From assembly GCF_034387475.1 (NCBI RefSeq), contig NZ_JAXCIL010000002.1, positions 1,426,001 to 1,490,000 on the forward strand: a DNA stretch of 64,000 bases, in the 5' to 3' direction. The notes beneath the pieces were generated by a model, which saw nothing but the letters and a program-made list of their open reading frames with translations, had not been told where the DNA came from and searched no databases. Positions 46,400-57,351 of the stretch are shown here, in pieces. This DNA comes from Pseudomonas sp. Teo4. Its GTDB lineage: Bacteria > Pseudomonadota > Gammaproteobacteria > Pseudomonadales > Pseudomonadaceae. Within the stretch, counting starts at the first letter, position 1. Every line of letters begins with the position of its first letter. The position numbers and the translations under genes were made by a program.

Positions 46400-47171
46400 A
46401 TGCCAGCAATCAACTGCACTCATCCTTGCTCCTTTTCGGCGAGCCGCTATTCACCCTATGGTTACCTGTCGGCAACGAGTGACCACCTGCTTGCATTCAA
46501 TGGTGAGCGGCGTGACCCGTTCACGGGTTGTTATCACCTGGGGAATGGACATCGCGTCTACAGCCCCTCGCTCATGCGCTTTCATTCACCTGATAAGCTC
46601 AGCCCATTCGACATTGGTGGTCTGAATGCTTATGCCTACTGCCTTGGTGACCCCATCAATCACCGAGACCCCACTGGAAAGTCCGTAAAAGACGATTTGC
46701 TGCCAATAATGCTGGGGATATTCAACGTGCTCAGCCTGTTCTCCAGTTTCCTGAAATTCAAGTCGATGTGGCAGGACAGGAAGTTGACATCGGCGGTTGG
46801 GGGTTCCTGCGAGCCGTACAGGCGTATTGACCTACAACACCCCGGAACTACCAATTTCCAAGCCAACGCGCCAGGCCTGGGTGTTGACTTCGCTCAATGC
46901 GACCAACGCATTAGGGGGGCTGGCGTCCTCGGTCGCCAGTGTGATCGAGCCTGAAAGCGATGTTTATCTGTGGTTTGCAGTGGGGCTGACCTCAATCAGG
47001 TTTCTTTCCGCTAGCGGTGAACTCTGGCAGCTGTACAAAGACAGGCACCGAATCCGGTACCCGATCAGTCAGCTTGAAATGAGGCAGCTGCAGAGCCCGC
47101 CGCAACTTAGGCGTGATGTAGCCGTGCGTTCGAGCGCAGCAAACATCCGTGATTCTTGGCCACACACGTGA
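46400..47171 (+). CDS. RHS repeat-associated core domain protein, short orphan form (one frame break)
   Basis: This is a polymorphic-toxin-type tip gene of about 256 residues. The RHS core is clear: HLLAFNGERRDPFTGCYHLGNGHRVYSP, SLMRFHSPDKLSPF and GLNAYAYCLGDPINHRDPTGKS, the last motif marking the junction with a variable C-terminal tip. The tip has hydrophobic segments (LLPIMLGIFNVLSLFSSFL and a second around YLWFAVGLTSIRFL), suggesting membrane action. No cleavage or transport domains precede the core, so it is an orphan form. One extra G near 46801 breaks the frame (GGGGG). No immunity gene is evident beside it. Confidence 0.78.
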
Positions 47172-47236
47172 TTTATGAACGTTCGGCAATCAGATCGCCT
47201 GCCTTGCCGGGCACGGCAAGGCAGGCGAGCGATTCT

Positions 47237-48529
47237 TTACTGCGCCTGAACTTCCTTCAGATAAGGCGCCGGCTCCGCCCCAGGTTCGCCAACACCCGTT
47301 GGCTATACCAGTCAATGAAGTTCACCACGCCAAACTCATAAGTCTTTGAGTAAGGCCCAGGCTGGTAAGCCGTGGAGTTGATGCCACGCTGGTTCTCTTC
47401 CGCCAGACGACGGTCCTGATCGTTGGTGGCGTCCCACACCTTACGCATCTGCTCGGGGTCGTAGTCCACGCCTTCCACGGCATCCTTGTGCACCAGCCAT
47501 TTGGTGGTGACCATGGTTTCCTGGGCGCTGATCGGCCACACGGTGAACACGATCATGTGGTCGCCCATGCAGTGGTTCCACGAGTGCGGCAGGTGCAGGA
47601 TGCGCATCGAGCCCAGGTCTGGGTTCTGGATGCGGCCCATCAGCTTCTTGCACGCCTGCTTGCCGTCCATGGTCATCGACACGGTGCCCTTGAGCAGCGG
47701 CATACGCACGATGCGGTTACGCAGGCCGTGGCTTTTGTGCAGGTACGGGATCTTCTCGGCTTCCCAGGCGGCGGCGGAAGCGGCCACGTGGTCCTTGAAG
47801 GACTGGTCGGCGCGTGGGTCGTTGGTGTCGTCCCACTCCAGCAGGGTTTTCAGCAGCTCAGGGTGCGAACCGTTGCAGTGGTAGCACTCGCGGTTGTTTT
47901 CCAGCACCAGTTTCCAGTTGGCTTTTTCCATCAAGGTGGTCTGCACCGCCACCTTGGTGTTTTCCATGTCGTACGGTTCCATGTAGTGGTCCAGGGTGGC
48001 CAGGAACTCGTCGATGGCGGGTGGGTTTTCCGCCAGGCTGATGAAGATGTAGCCGCCGGCGACCTTAACACTCACAGGCTTGAGGCCGTACTGCTTCATG
48101 TCGAAGTCGGCACCCATTTCGGTGCCGGCGAACAGCAGGCGACCATCCAGCTCGTAGGTCCACTGGTGGTACGGGCAAACCAGCTTGGCCACCTTGCCCT
48201 TGTCGCTGGTGCACAGGCGCGAGCCGCGGTGACGGCAGACGTTATGGAAGGCGTGCACCTTACCCTCGGCGCCACGGATCACGATGATCGGGTTCTTGCC
48301 GATCTGCAGGGTCAGGAAGTTGCCCTTGGTCGGGATCTCGCTGACAAGCCCCGCGATCAGCCACTTCCTTGTGGAAGATCTCCTGCATGTCGATCTGGAA
48401 CAGACGCTCGTCGGTGTAGAAAGGCTGGGGCAGCGAGTAGGTGCGCTCGCGGGTTTGCAGCATCTCGGCGGTGGCCTTGCGTGCAGGTTCCAGTGGATCG
48501 CCCAGGCTCAGGGTTGCGGTGACGTCCAT
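47237..48529 (-). CDS. gbcA: Glycine betaine monooxygenase oxygenase subunit (two frame breaks)
   Basis: This 430-residue Rieske non-haem iron oxygenase demethylates glycine betaine to dimethylglycine and formaldehyde. The Rieske cluster ligands are in CRHRGSRLC..LVCPYHQW (C-x-H-x16-17-C-x2-H). The mononuclear iron site is in ENNRECYHCNGSHPELL. An extra A near 48367 breaks the frame in the N-terminal part (restored EIFHKEWLIAGLVSEIP), and a G is missing near 47279 close to the C-terminus (restored ANLGAEPAPYLKEVQAQ). GAGGAA precedes the ATG at 48529. It is divergent from gbcB. Confidence 0.93.
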
Positions 48530-48826
48530 CGTGTATTCCTCGGGGCCGTGTGCGGCCGGCAAAAGGTGGCTAATCGTTGTTGTGGTGCCGCAAGGCTGCT
48601 CTTCAAGAAACAGCATGTTGTTTTGCCGTGGAGTGTGCGTCTGAAGCCGTCACGAACCGTATCCATGGGCGACATGGCCGATTCGAATTCCGACGCGCCA
48701 ACCCCTTGTAGTGCGGGGCTGGTCGCGATAAGCACGCCGATGTCGCTGATGGGAATGTACTTCGTGCGCAGCTTGCGCATTATCGGAGCCATAACAAGGG
48801 CCATTAGTCGGCCGCTGGAGATGAAC
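48530..48826. other. gbcA-gbcB divergent promoter region
   Basis: 297 bases separate the starts of the two subunits of one enzyme. It contains both promoters and presumably GbdR sites. No separate gene is seen. Confidence 0.5.
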
Positions 48827-49926
48827 ATGTCCGATACATTCCTTAATCCGGTCACCACCCAGACCTGGGCCAACGGCCGCCACATCGTGCGCTGCGTCAA
48901 GGTCATCCAGGAGACCTGGGACGTGCGCACCTTCTGCTTCATGGCAGACCAGCCGATCATGTTCTTCTTCAAGCCCGGGCAGTTCGTGACGCTGGAGCTT
49001 GAAATCGAAGGCAAGCCGGTGATGCGTTCCTACACCATCTCCAGCTCGCCATCGGTGCCGTACAGCTTCTCGATCACCGTCAAGCGCGTGCCGGGCGGCC
49101 TGGTGTCCAACTTCTTGCACGACACCATGCACGAAGGTGCCGAGCTGCCGGTGCACGGCCCGGTGGGCCTGTTCAACGCCATCGACTTCCCGGCGCCGAA
49201 GGTGCTGTACCTGTCGGGCGGTGTGGGCATTACCCCGGTGATGTCGATGGCGCGCTGGTTCTACGACACCAACGCCAACGTCGACATGGTGTTCGTCCAC
49301 AGCGCCCGCTCGCCGAAGGACATCATCTACCACCGCGAGCTGGAGCAGATGGCCTCGCGCATCCCCAACTTCAGCCTGCACATCATCTGTGAGAAGCACG
49401 GCCTGGGCGAGCCTTGGGCGGGATACCGCGGCTACCTGAACCAGCGCCTGATGGAGCTGATCGCCCCGGACTACATGGACCGAGTGGTGTTCTGCTGTGG
49501 CCCGACGCCATACATGAGCGCGGTCAAGCGCATGCTCGAAGCGGTGGGCTTCGACATGAAGAACTATCACGAAGAGTCGTTCGGCGCGACGCCGGCAGAG
49601 GCCAAGGCCGACGCGGTCGAGCATGCCGAGCAGGCCGCCGATGCGCCGGAAGTGGACGCCTCGGACCTGCACCTGGTGGAGTTCGTCGGCAGCGACAAGA
49701 GCATCCGCATCGCCCCGGGCGAGACAGTGCATGCAGCAGCGGCGAAGGTCGGGCTGATGATTCCCAAGGCCTGCGGCATGGGTATTTGCGGCACCTGCAA
49801 GGTGCTCAAGCTCGGCGGCGAGGTGGACATGGACCACAACGGCGGGATTACCGAGGAAGACGAAGCCGAGGGCTACATCCTGTCGTGCTGCAGTGTGCCG
49901 AAGGGGATGTGCGGATCGAGTACTGA
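48827..49926 (+). CDS. gbcB: Glycine betaine monooxygenase reductase subunit (C-terminal frame break)
   Basis: This 366-residue reductase passes electrons from NAD(P)H via FAD and a plant-type 2Fe-2S cluster to GbcA. The FAD motif is RSYTISSSP, the nucleotide motif is VLYLSGGVGITPVMSMAR, and the C-terminal ferredoxin domain has CGMGICGTCKVLKLGG with a later C (ILSCCSVPKG). One G is missing near 49904. With it the end reads VPKGDVRIEY and stops at 49926. I start at 48827 because GGAG is seven bases before. The in-frame ATG two codons earlier lies too close. Confidence 0.93.
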
Positions 49927-49939
49927 TCCGGGAATGTAT

Positions 49940-50071
49940 GGGGCTGCTCTGCAGCCCATCGCAGGCTGCGCCAGCTCCCACGAGCATGGCGCCTTCGGAA
50001 CATTGGATGCCGATCCAAAATTTACATACCGTGGGAGCTGGCGCAGCCTGCGATGGCCGCCAAGCGGCCCC
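49940..50071. repeat. Long REP hairpin, copy 2 of the GGGGCTGC..GCGGCCCC type
   Basis: Same architecture as the copies at 22952 and 63665. Here the variable stem pair is G-C (GGCTGCGCC with GGCGCAGCC). It lies between the convergent ends of gbcB and the chemoreceptor gene. Confidence 0.85.
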
Positions 50072-50078
50072 AGCTTTC

Positions 50079-51701
50079 TCAAGTACGGAACCGCGCCACC
50101 AGCCCATTCAAATCGACCGCCAGACGCGACAGCTCGGCACTTGCCGCGCTGGTCTGATGCGCCCCGGTCGCGCTCTGTACCGACAGGTCATTGATGTTGA
50201 CCAGGTTGCGGTCCACCTCCCGCGCCACCTGAGCCTGCTCTTCCGCCGCGCTGGCAATCACCAGGTTCCGCTCGTTGATCTGCGCCACCGCTCCGGCAAT
50301 GGTGTCCAGCGCCATACCGGCGCCACGGGCGATGTTCAGGGTCGACTCGGCGCGCTCAGTGCTGGTTCGCATCGAGTCCACTGCTTCTTCGGTACCGCCC
50401 TGAATGCTGCCGATCATCCGCTCGATTTCACTGGTCGATTGCTGGGTGCGATGGGCCAACGCACGCACTTCGTCCGCCACCACCGCAAAACCACGTCCAG
50501 CCTCACCCGCACGGGCCGCCTCGATGGCCGCGTTCAGCGCCAGCAGATTGGTCTGGTCGGCCAGACCACGGATCACATCCAGCACCTTGCCGATGTCGCG
50601 AGACTGCTCGGCCAGGTGGGTGATCAGCTTGGCAGTGGCCTGTACATCGCCACTCATGCGTTCGATGGCGCCGACGGTTTCCATCACCAGGTCACGGCCA
50701 TCGCCGGCTGAACGGCTGGCCTCGCTGGAGGCTTCCGACGTGCTGACCGCGTTGCGCGCCACTTCTTCCACAGCGCTGGTCATTTCGGTGACGGCGGTGG
50801 CGGCTTGTTCGATTTCGTTGTTCTGCTGTTGCAGGCCACGGCGCTTTCGTCAGTGACGCTGTTCAACTCTTCCGCAGCAGAAGCTAGCTGGGTGGCGGAG
50901 CCAGCAATCAGATGCAGGGTGTCGCGTAGCTTGTCTTGCATGCGCGCCATGGCCCGCAGCAGGCGGGCGCTTCGTCGGTGCCCTCGGCGCGGATGGTGTG
51001 TGTCAGGTCGCCGTCGGCAACCTGTTCGGCAGCCTTGAGCGCTTCGTCGATTGGTTTGACGATGCTGCGGGTCAGCAGGAAGGCGCAGAGGAAGGTCAGC
51101 ACGGTAGCGGCAATAAGCAAGCCGATCACCAGGGCGAACGCCGCGGCGTACTGGCTGGCCGCCGTTTCGTTGGTCGCGCGGGTTTGATCGGTGTTGATCT
51201 GCACCAGGGTGTCCATGACCTTGTTGATCTGCTCGGAGTTGGCCAGCAGGTCACGGTTGAGCAGGTCACGCAGTTCATCGGTACGGTCGGCCTGGCTCAG
51301 GCTGCGCATGCGCGCTTCGAGTTGGCGGTACTGGTTGAGCAGTTGCGTGTACTGGTCGAACGCAGCCTGTTCGTCGGGCGCGCCGATCATCGGCTCGTAG
51401 GCACGTCGGGCTTGGTCGATCTGGGTGTTGCGCTGGTCCAGCAGGGCGAAGGTATCGCGCTGGGTTTCCGGCTCGCGGTTGAGCAGCAGACGGTAGGAGA
51501 GGGTGCGCAGGCGCAGGTTGAGAGCGGTCAGTTCGTCGAGGGTCTTGATACTCGGCACGCTGATGTTTTCGATGGCGATGCCGGCCTGGCGAATGTTGCC
51601 CATCTGGATGAGCGAGAAAACACCAAGGCCAAGCATCAGCAGGCCGATAAGGGCGAACCCGAGCAACGCTCGGGGGCGATATTCATGTTGCGTAGGGACA
51701 T
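50079..51701 (-). CDS. Methyl-accepting chemotaxis protein, 4HB type (three frame breaks)
   Basis: This is a transmembrane chemoreceptor of about 541 residues. TM1 is near the start ([21 protein letters not shown]). A periplasmic four-helix-bundle (4HB_MCP) domain follows, with TM2 [29 protein letters not shown] ([22 protein letters not shown]) and a signalling hairpin with [35 protein letters not shown]. One base is missing near 51673 (N-terminus, [15 protein letters not shown]), near 50968 (TDEAARLLRAM) and near 50836 ([15 protein letters not shown]). The ligand is unknown. Position between gbcB and the next receptor hints at amine or related sensing, which is inference. Confidence 0.9.
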
Positions 51702-51979
51702 TTCAAGAGAGTCCGGTCGAAGAGAATGGAAGCGCGGTCCGTGCGACAAAATATGACTTGCCTGTCTATCGGTCGTGACCGGGCAGTCTTGAGTTCGACT
51801 AAAGAATTTTGTGAGGTAGCTAACTATTTTCCTGACCGGCGGTTGACCCAGGTCGGAACAAGGTGCCGTTTACCCTGTCAATCTGACCAGGTAATTGCCT
51901 TACGAATCCGATATTTAATGGCGAGGGTTCGCGCTTTTCTTTATCGTGTGCGCCCTTTGCAACAACCCGAGATAGCCCC

Positions 51980-52214
51980 ATGCATGCTGGAAGCCTCCTG
52001 AATCAACTCGAGCAACTGGTCAGCGACCTGATGCAGAAAAACGCTCAACTCACCGAGCAGAACACCGCCCTCGGCAGGTGAACTGGCCCAGGCCAAGGAA
52101 GAAAACGAGACCCTGCAGCTGTCGCTGATGGAGCAGGAAGAGAAGAATGGCGCTACCGCAGCCCGTATCCAGGCGCTGGTTGAGCGCGCCAGCGCAGGTG
52201 CCGTAAGCGCATGA
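51980..52214 (+). CDS. TIGR02449-family small coiled-coil protein (frame break)
   Basis: This is a coiled-coil protein of about 77 residues: LLNQLEQLVSDLMQKNAQLTEQNTAL, then GELAQAKEENETLQLSLMEQEEK. Such TIGR02449 proteins are encoded just before zapA. An extra A near 52077 breaks the frame (GGCAGGTGA where GGCGGTGAA is expected). Its TGA overlaps the zapA ATG (ATGA), as in the canonical pair. The function is unknown, but a division-related role is likely. Confidence 0.8.
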
Positions 52215-52513
52215 GACTGCAAGCGCAGCCGATCAATGTCGTGTCGATCCTTGGCAACGACTATTCGATCAAGGCGCCCGAAGGCCAGGAGGAAACCCTG
52301 GCGCAAGCCGTGCGGATGCTCAACACCGCGTTGGCTGAAACCAAGCGTCAGTACCCGACCCTGATCGGTGACAAGCTGCTGGTGCTGGCGGCCCTGAACC
52401 TGTGTTCCAAGCAGGTCGAGCTGCAGCGCGAACATCAGCAGACCCTCGAGCGTACCCAGGCGCAGATCGACGCCACGGTGGACGCCATCGTTCGGACCAT
52501 CGCCGAACAATAA
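52211..52513 (+). CDS. zapA: Cell division protein ZapA (paralogue-like copy)
   Basis: This is a 100-residue ZapA family protein. INVVSILGNDYSIKAPEGQEETLAQAVRMLNTALAET is the globular head, and GDKLLVLAALNLCSKQVELQREHQQTLERTQAQID is the coiled-coil tail. ZapA bundles FtsZ filaments. It is coupled to the preceding TIGR02449 gene. The usual neighbours of zapA in Pseudomonas (6S RNA, 5-formyltetrahydrofolate cyclo-ligase) are not here, so this may be a second copy in the genome. Confidence 0.88.
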   Translation: MRLQAQPINVVSILGNDYSIKAPEGQEETLAQAVRMLNTALAETKRQYPTLIGDKLLVLAALNLCSKQVELQREHQQTLERTQAQIDATVDAIVRTIAEQ

Positions 52514-52528
52514 AAGCTGAACGCAATC

Positions 52529-52560
52529 CCTGTGGGAGCGGGTAAACCCGCTCCCACAGG
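52529..52560. repeat. REP palindrome after zapA
   Basis: CCTGTGGGAGCGGGT and ACCCGCTCCCACAGG abut with almost no loop. It is 15 bases from the zapA stop and may act as a transcript end. Confidence 0.8.
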
Positions 52561-52649
52561 ATCCGCGTTGTTGTTTCAGATCACTGGAATAACTGGATAC
52601 GTAAGTGTATACACTTCCTCCAAAACAATAATTGGCGGGGAGCAGGGGC

Positions 52650-54587
52650 ATGCGTATCTGGCGGGGCAGTATCCAGTGGCAGTTGATTGCAAGCATGGGC
52701 GCGGCCCTGCTCGCGAGCATCCTCGTGGTGGTGGCGATTTACACGGTGGCGCTCAATCGCCTGACCGAGCGTTACCTGGTCGACACGGCATTGCCGGCCA
52801 GCATCGAGGCCATTCGCAACGATATCGAGCGCATGCTCGGCCAACCGCTGACTGCAGCAGCGGATATCGCTGGCAACACCTTGTTGCGCGACTGGCTCGC
52901 TGCCGGTGAAAACCCCGCCGAAGCCTGCCGCGCTTCATCGAGTACCTTGAGGCTGCCAAGCAGCGCAACCGCGCCTTCACCACCCTGTTCGCCTCAACCG
53001 AAACCGGCCACTACTACAACGAGAAGGGCCTGGACCGCACTCTTAGCCGCGACAATCCGAAGGACAAGTGGTTCTACGGCTACATCGACAGCGGCGCCGA
53101 GCGCCTGATCAATATCGACATCGACGGCTCCACCGGGGAGTTGGCGCTGTTCATCGATTACCGCGTGGAAAAGAACGGTCAACTGGTGGGCGTGGCGGGC
53201 ATGGGCCTGCGCATGACCGAGTTGTCGAAGCTGATCCATGACTTCAGCTTCGGCGAGCATGGCCGGGTGATGTTGGTGCGTAACGATGGCTTGATTCAGG
53301 TTCATCCGCAGAACGAATTCAGCGGTAAGCGCCAGCTCACTGACCAGGTTGGCAGCGACGCCGCCAAGGCAGTAATGGCCGCGGGCGACAGTCTGCGCAG
53401 CACTCGTTTCCAGCGTGATGGCGAGGGCTACCTGGCCCTCGGCTTGCCCCTGCGCGACCTGAACTGGACGTTGGTGGCCGAAGTGCCGGAAGCCGAGATC
53501 TACGCTCAAGCACGCGAGGCCGTGTGGCTGACCAGTCTGATTGGTGGCGGTGTGGCGCTGGTCTCATTGCTGTTGGTGGTGCTGTTGGCGCGTGGGCTTG
53601 TGCGGCCTATCCGCCAGGTCACAGCAGCACTGATGCAGATCGGCAGTGGCGCAGGCGATCTCAGCCACCGTCTGGATGACTCGCGCAAGGATGAACTGGG
53701 CGACCTGGCCCGTGGTTTCAACCGCTTTCTCGACAGCCAGCGCTCGCTGATCGGCGAAGTGCTGCGCACCACCGAGCGTCTGCACCTTGCAGTGGAACAA
53801 GTGACTCAGGTGGTGGACAACACCGCCGAGCGTTCGGGGCGCCAGCAGGAGATGACCGAGATGGTCGCGACTGCCGTGCATGAAATGGGACTGACCGTGC
53901 AGGACATTGCCCGCAATGCCGGCGATGCTGCCCAGGCGTCCCAGTCGGCACGTGACGAAGCCTCGCTAGCGCGCGAGGTGGTGCGCAAGTCGATCCAGGG
54001 TATCGAGGGTATGTCCGGCGACATCGGCAAGGCAGCGGATGCGGTAGCGCAATTGGCCGATGAAGTAGCCTCGATCGATGAAGTTCTAGCGGTTATCCGC
54101 AGTATTTCCGAACAGACGAACCTGCTGGCGCTGAACGCTGCCATTGAAGCGGCACGGGCAGGAGATGGGCCGTGGTTTCGCGGTGGTTGCCGATGAGGTG
54201 CGTACTCTGGCGCGGCGTACGCAGGTGTCCACGGACGAAGTGCAGCAAATGATCCAGCGCCTCAAGCAGGGCGCGGGCATGGCCGTGAGTTCGATGCAGG
54301 CCGGGCAGCAGGCGACGGGTAGCGGTGTGGAGTCCAGCCAGCGTACCGGGGCATCGCTGGGCGCGATTACCGATCAGGTCGAGCACATCAGCGACATGAA
54401 CCATCAGGTCGCCACGGCGACCGAGGAGCAATCGGCGGTGACCGAGGAGATCAACCGGACGGTGCAGGGGATTTCTGATTTGGCCAGGGAAACGGCGGCG
54501 GAGGTGCAGGGCTGCCGGGAGGAATGTCAGGCTTTGCGTGGGTTGGCCGATGATTTGGCGCGGCAGATGGGCGGGTTCAAACTCTAG
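52650..54587 (+). CDS. mcpH: Methyl-accepting chemotaxis protein, Cache type, McpH-like (two frame breaks)
   Basis: This is a chemoreceptor of about 646 residues. TM1 (QLIASMGAALLASILVVVAIYTVAL) is followed by a large periplasmic dCache-like sensor with DKWFYGYIDSG, GELALFIDYRVEKNGQLVGVAGMGL and HPQNEFSGKRQL. TM2 is VWLTSLIGGGVALVSLLLVVLLA, then HAMP and the signalling tip [22 protein letters not shown]. One G is missing near 52923 (GENPAEGLPRFIEYLEAAKQRN) and two bases (AG) near 54164 ([18 protein letters not shown]). By position this is the counterpart of KT2440 PP_0320 (McpH, purine sensing). The ligand is inferred from that recollection. Confidence 0.85.
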
Positions 54588-54612
54588 GGCGTGGGCGAGC
54601 GCTTTGCGCTCG

Positions 54613-54697
54613 AATCGCCGGCAAGCCGGCTCCCACAAGTAAAGCGCCGGGCTAGAAGTCAGCGCCAACCTGTGGGAGCCGGCTTGCCGGCGATTGC
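54613..54697. repeat. Inverted pair of REP elements (GCCGGCAAGCCGGC type)
   Basis: Copies at 54613-54638 and 54671-54697 face each other between the convergent ends of the chemoreceptor gene and ltaE. Confidence 0.85.
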
Positions 54698-54703
54698 TGT
54701 CTG

Positions 54704-55743
54704 TCAGGCGCCGAAGATCGCGCGGATATCCGCCGCCAGCTCCCGCACCCGCGCCTCCTGGGTGTCCCACGAGCACATGAACCGCGCGCCACCGCTACCA
54801 ATGAAGGTATAGAACCGCCAACCTTTATTGCGCAGCGCTTCGATCGCGTGCTCTGGCATCTGCAGGAACACCCCGTTGGCCTCAACCGGGAACATCAGCT
54901 CCACACCTGGCAAGTCACTCACCAGCGAAGCCAGCAACTGCGCGCAGTGGTTGGCGTGCTTGCCATGGCGCAACCAGGCGCCATCTTCCAGCAGCCCTAC
55001 CCACGGCGCGGACAAAAAGCGCATTTTCGAGGCCAGTTGCCCGGCCTGCTTGCAGCGGTAGTCGAAGTCTTCGGCCAGGGCGCGATTGAAGAACAGGATC
55101 GCCTCACCGACGGCCATGCCGTTCTTGGTGCCGCCAAAGCACAGCACATCGACACCGGCCTTCCAGGTCAGTTCGGCCGGCGAGCAACCAAGGAACGAGC
55201 AGGCGTTGGTGAAGCGCGCGCCGTCCATGTGCAGGTTCAGGCCCAGCTCCTTGCAGGTGGCGCTGATCGCCTTGAGTTCATCAGGGCGATAAACGGTGCC
55301 TACTTCCGTGGCCTGGGTGATGGTGACCACGCGAGGCTTGGGGTAGTGGATGTCCTGGCGTTTGAGGGCGACTTCGCGGATCGATTGCGGCGTCAGCTTG
55401 CCGTTCACGCTGGGTGCGGTCAGCAGTTTGGGCCGTTGGAGAAAAACTCCGGCGCGCCGCATTCGTCGGTCTCGACGTGGGCGGTCTCGGAGCAGATCAC
55501 GCTGTGGTAGCTCTGGCACAAAGAGGCCAGGGCCAGGGAGTTGGCGGCGGTGCCGTTGAAGGCGAAGAACACTTCGCAGTCGGTTTCGAACAGGTTGCGG
55601 AAGTATTCCGAGGCGCGCTCGGTCCACTGGTCGTCGCCGTAGGCGCGTTCGTGGCCCTGATTGGCCTTGGCCATGGCGGCCCAGGCTTCGGGGCAGATGC
55701 CGGAATAGTTGTCGCTGGCGAATTGTTGGCTGTTATCTGTCAT
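54704..55743 (-). CDS. ltaE: Low-specificity L-threonine aldolase (one frame break)
   Basis: This 346-residue PLP enzyme cleaves threonine or allo-threonine to glycine and acetaldehyde, linking to the glycine pool used by glyA next door. The PLP-binding motif is CFGGTKNGMAVGEAI (Lys in GTKN), and the other landmarks are NGTAANSLALAS and NLHMDGARF. One C is missing near 55432 (restored FFSNGPKLLTAPSVNGKLTP). Divergent from glyA. Confidence 0.93.
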
Positions 55744-56082
55744 GACACGGTCCTGTGAACGACGCAGAACAGCACTCTAAACCATCGATTCGGCAGTTGC
55801 CTATACAAGCTGTGCATACATTGATTTCAGTGCTGTCTGGGCTGGACCTATCGCCGGCAAGCCGGCTCCCACAGGGATTTCACAAGGCTTGGGGCAGTGC
55901 AATTGTTGTGGGAGCCGGCTTGCCGGCGATTGGAGCCAGAGAACCCTCTGCAAAACGAATGTCGTAAACGCGCCATTGCAAGGCGTGCGCAGGCATCTGA
56001 CCCACCCCGGCCAGTCATACCATCGGCACAAAGGGCCACAGTGCCCTACAGACAAGAAACGATCGCTGCCGGGAGAAACAAG
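55744..56082. other. ltaE-glyA divergent region with REP pair
   Basis: 339 bases hold an inverted REP pair (55848-55932) and the glyA leader (55933-56082). I see no glycine-riboswitch-like tandem structure in the leader. Confidence 0.5.
55848..55932. repeat. Inverted pair of REP elements (GCCGGCAAGCCGGC type)
   Basis: TATCGCCGGCAAGCCGGCTC at 55848 faces its complement ending at 55932, with about 32 bases between them. Confidence 0.85.
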
Positions 56083-57336
56083 ATGTTCAGCAAGCAAGAC
56101 CAGATCCAGGGTTATGACGACGCACTGCTGGCGGCGATGAATGCCGAGGAACAGCGCCAGGAAGATCACATCGAGCTGATCGCCTCGGAGAACTACACCA
56201 GCAAGCGCGTGATGCAGGCCCAAGGCAGCGGCCTCACCAACAAATACGCCGAAGGCTACCCAGGCAAGCGCTACTACGGCGGCTGCGAGCACGTCGACAA
56301 AGTCGAAGCCCTGGCCATCGAGCGCGCCAAGCAGCTGTTCGGCGCTGATTACGCCAACGTCCAGCCGCACTCCGGCTCCTCGGCCAACGGCGCGGTCTAC
56401 CTGGCTCTGCTGCAAGCCGGTGACACCATCCTGGGCATGAGCCTGGCCCACGGCGGCCACCTGACCCACGGCGCCAAAGTGTCGTCCTCGGGCAAGCTGT
56501 ACAACGCCGTTCAATACGGTATCAACACCGACACCGGCCTGATCGACTACGACGAAGTCGAGCGCCTGGCCGTCGAGCACAAGCCGAAAATGATCGTTGC
56601 CGGCTTCTCGGCCTACTCCAAGACCCTCGACTTCCCACGCTTCCGCGCCATCGCCGACAAAGTGGGCGCACTGCTGTTCGTCGACATGGCCCACGTTGCC
56701 GGCCTGGTCGCCGCGGGTCTGTACCCCAACCCGATTCCATTCGCCGACGTGGTCACCACCACCACCCACAAGACCCTGCGCGGTCCACGTGGCGGCCTGA
56801 TCCTGGCCAAGTCGAACGAAGAGATCGAGAAGAAGCTCAACGCCGCAGTATTCCCAGGCGCCCAAGGCGGCCCGCTGATGCACGTCATCGCCGCCAAGGC
56901 CGTTTGCTTCAAGGAAGCGCTGGAGCCTGAGTTCAAGGCCTACCAGAAACAAGTCATCGAAAACGCCCAGGCAATGGCCCAGGTGTTCGTCGACCGCGGC
57001 TACGACGTGGTCTCTGGTGGCACCGACAACCACCTGTTCCTGGTCAGCCTGATTCGCCAAGGCCTGACCGGTAAAGATGCCGACGCCGCCCTGGGCCGCG
57101 CTCACATCACCGTCAACAAGAACGCCGTACCGAACGACCCACAGTCGCCGTTCGTCACCTCTGGCCTGCGCATCGGTACCCCGGCCGTCACCACCCGTGG
57201 CTTCAAGGTTGCCCAGTGTGTGGCGCTGGCCGGTTGGATCTGCGACATCCTCGACAACCTCGGCGACGCCGACGTCGAAGCCGATGTGGCGAAGAACGTC
57301 GCCGCCCTGTGCGCCGACTTCCCTGTTTACCGCTGA
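56083..57336 (+). CDS. glyA: Serine hydroxymethyltransferase
   Basis: This 417-residue PLP enzyme interconverts glycine plus methylene-THF and serine, the step that turns betaine-derived glycine into serine. PLP Lys230 lies in [16 protein letters not shown]. Other landmarks are [27 protein letters not shown] and [12 protein letters not shown]. Its reading frame is intact, unlike several neighbours. GGGAGAAACAAG precedes the ATG. soxB starts 15 bases after its stop, making glyA-soxBDAG-purU one likely operon with catabolic induction. Confidence 0.97.
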   Translation: MFSKQDQIQGYDDALLAAMNAEEQRQEDHIELIASENYTSKRVMQAQGSGLTNKYAEGYPGKRYYGGCEHVDKVEALAIERAKQLFGADYANVQPHSGSSANGAVYLALLQAGDTILGMSLAHGGHLTHGAKVSSSGKLYNAVQYGINTDTGLIDYDEVERLAVEHKPKMIVAGFSAYSKTLDFPRFRAIADKVGALLFVDMAHVAGLVAAGLYPNPIPFADVVTTTTHKTLRGPRGGLILAKSNEEIEKKLNAAVFPGAQGGPLMHVIAAKAVCFKEALEPEFKAYQKQVIENAQAMAQVFVDRGYDVVSGGTDNHLFLVSLIRQGLTGKDADAALGRAHITVNKNAVPNDPQSPFVTSGLRIGTPAVTTRGFKVAQCVALAGWICDILDNLGDADVEADVAKNVAALCADFPVYR

Positions 57337-57351
57337 GTGGAGTAAACGACC

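Noticed and set aside
55933..56082. Glycine or SAM riboswitch in the glyA leader
   Set aside because: I could not find the tandem aptamer pattern or conserved cores in the leader, and most of the gap is REP sequence.
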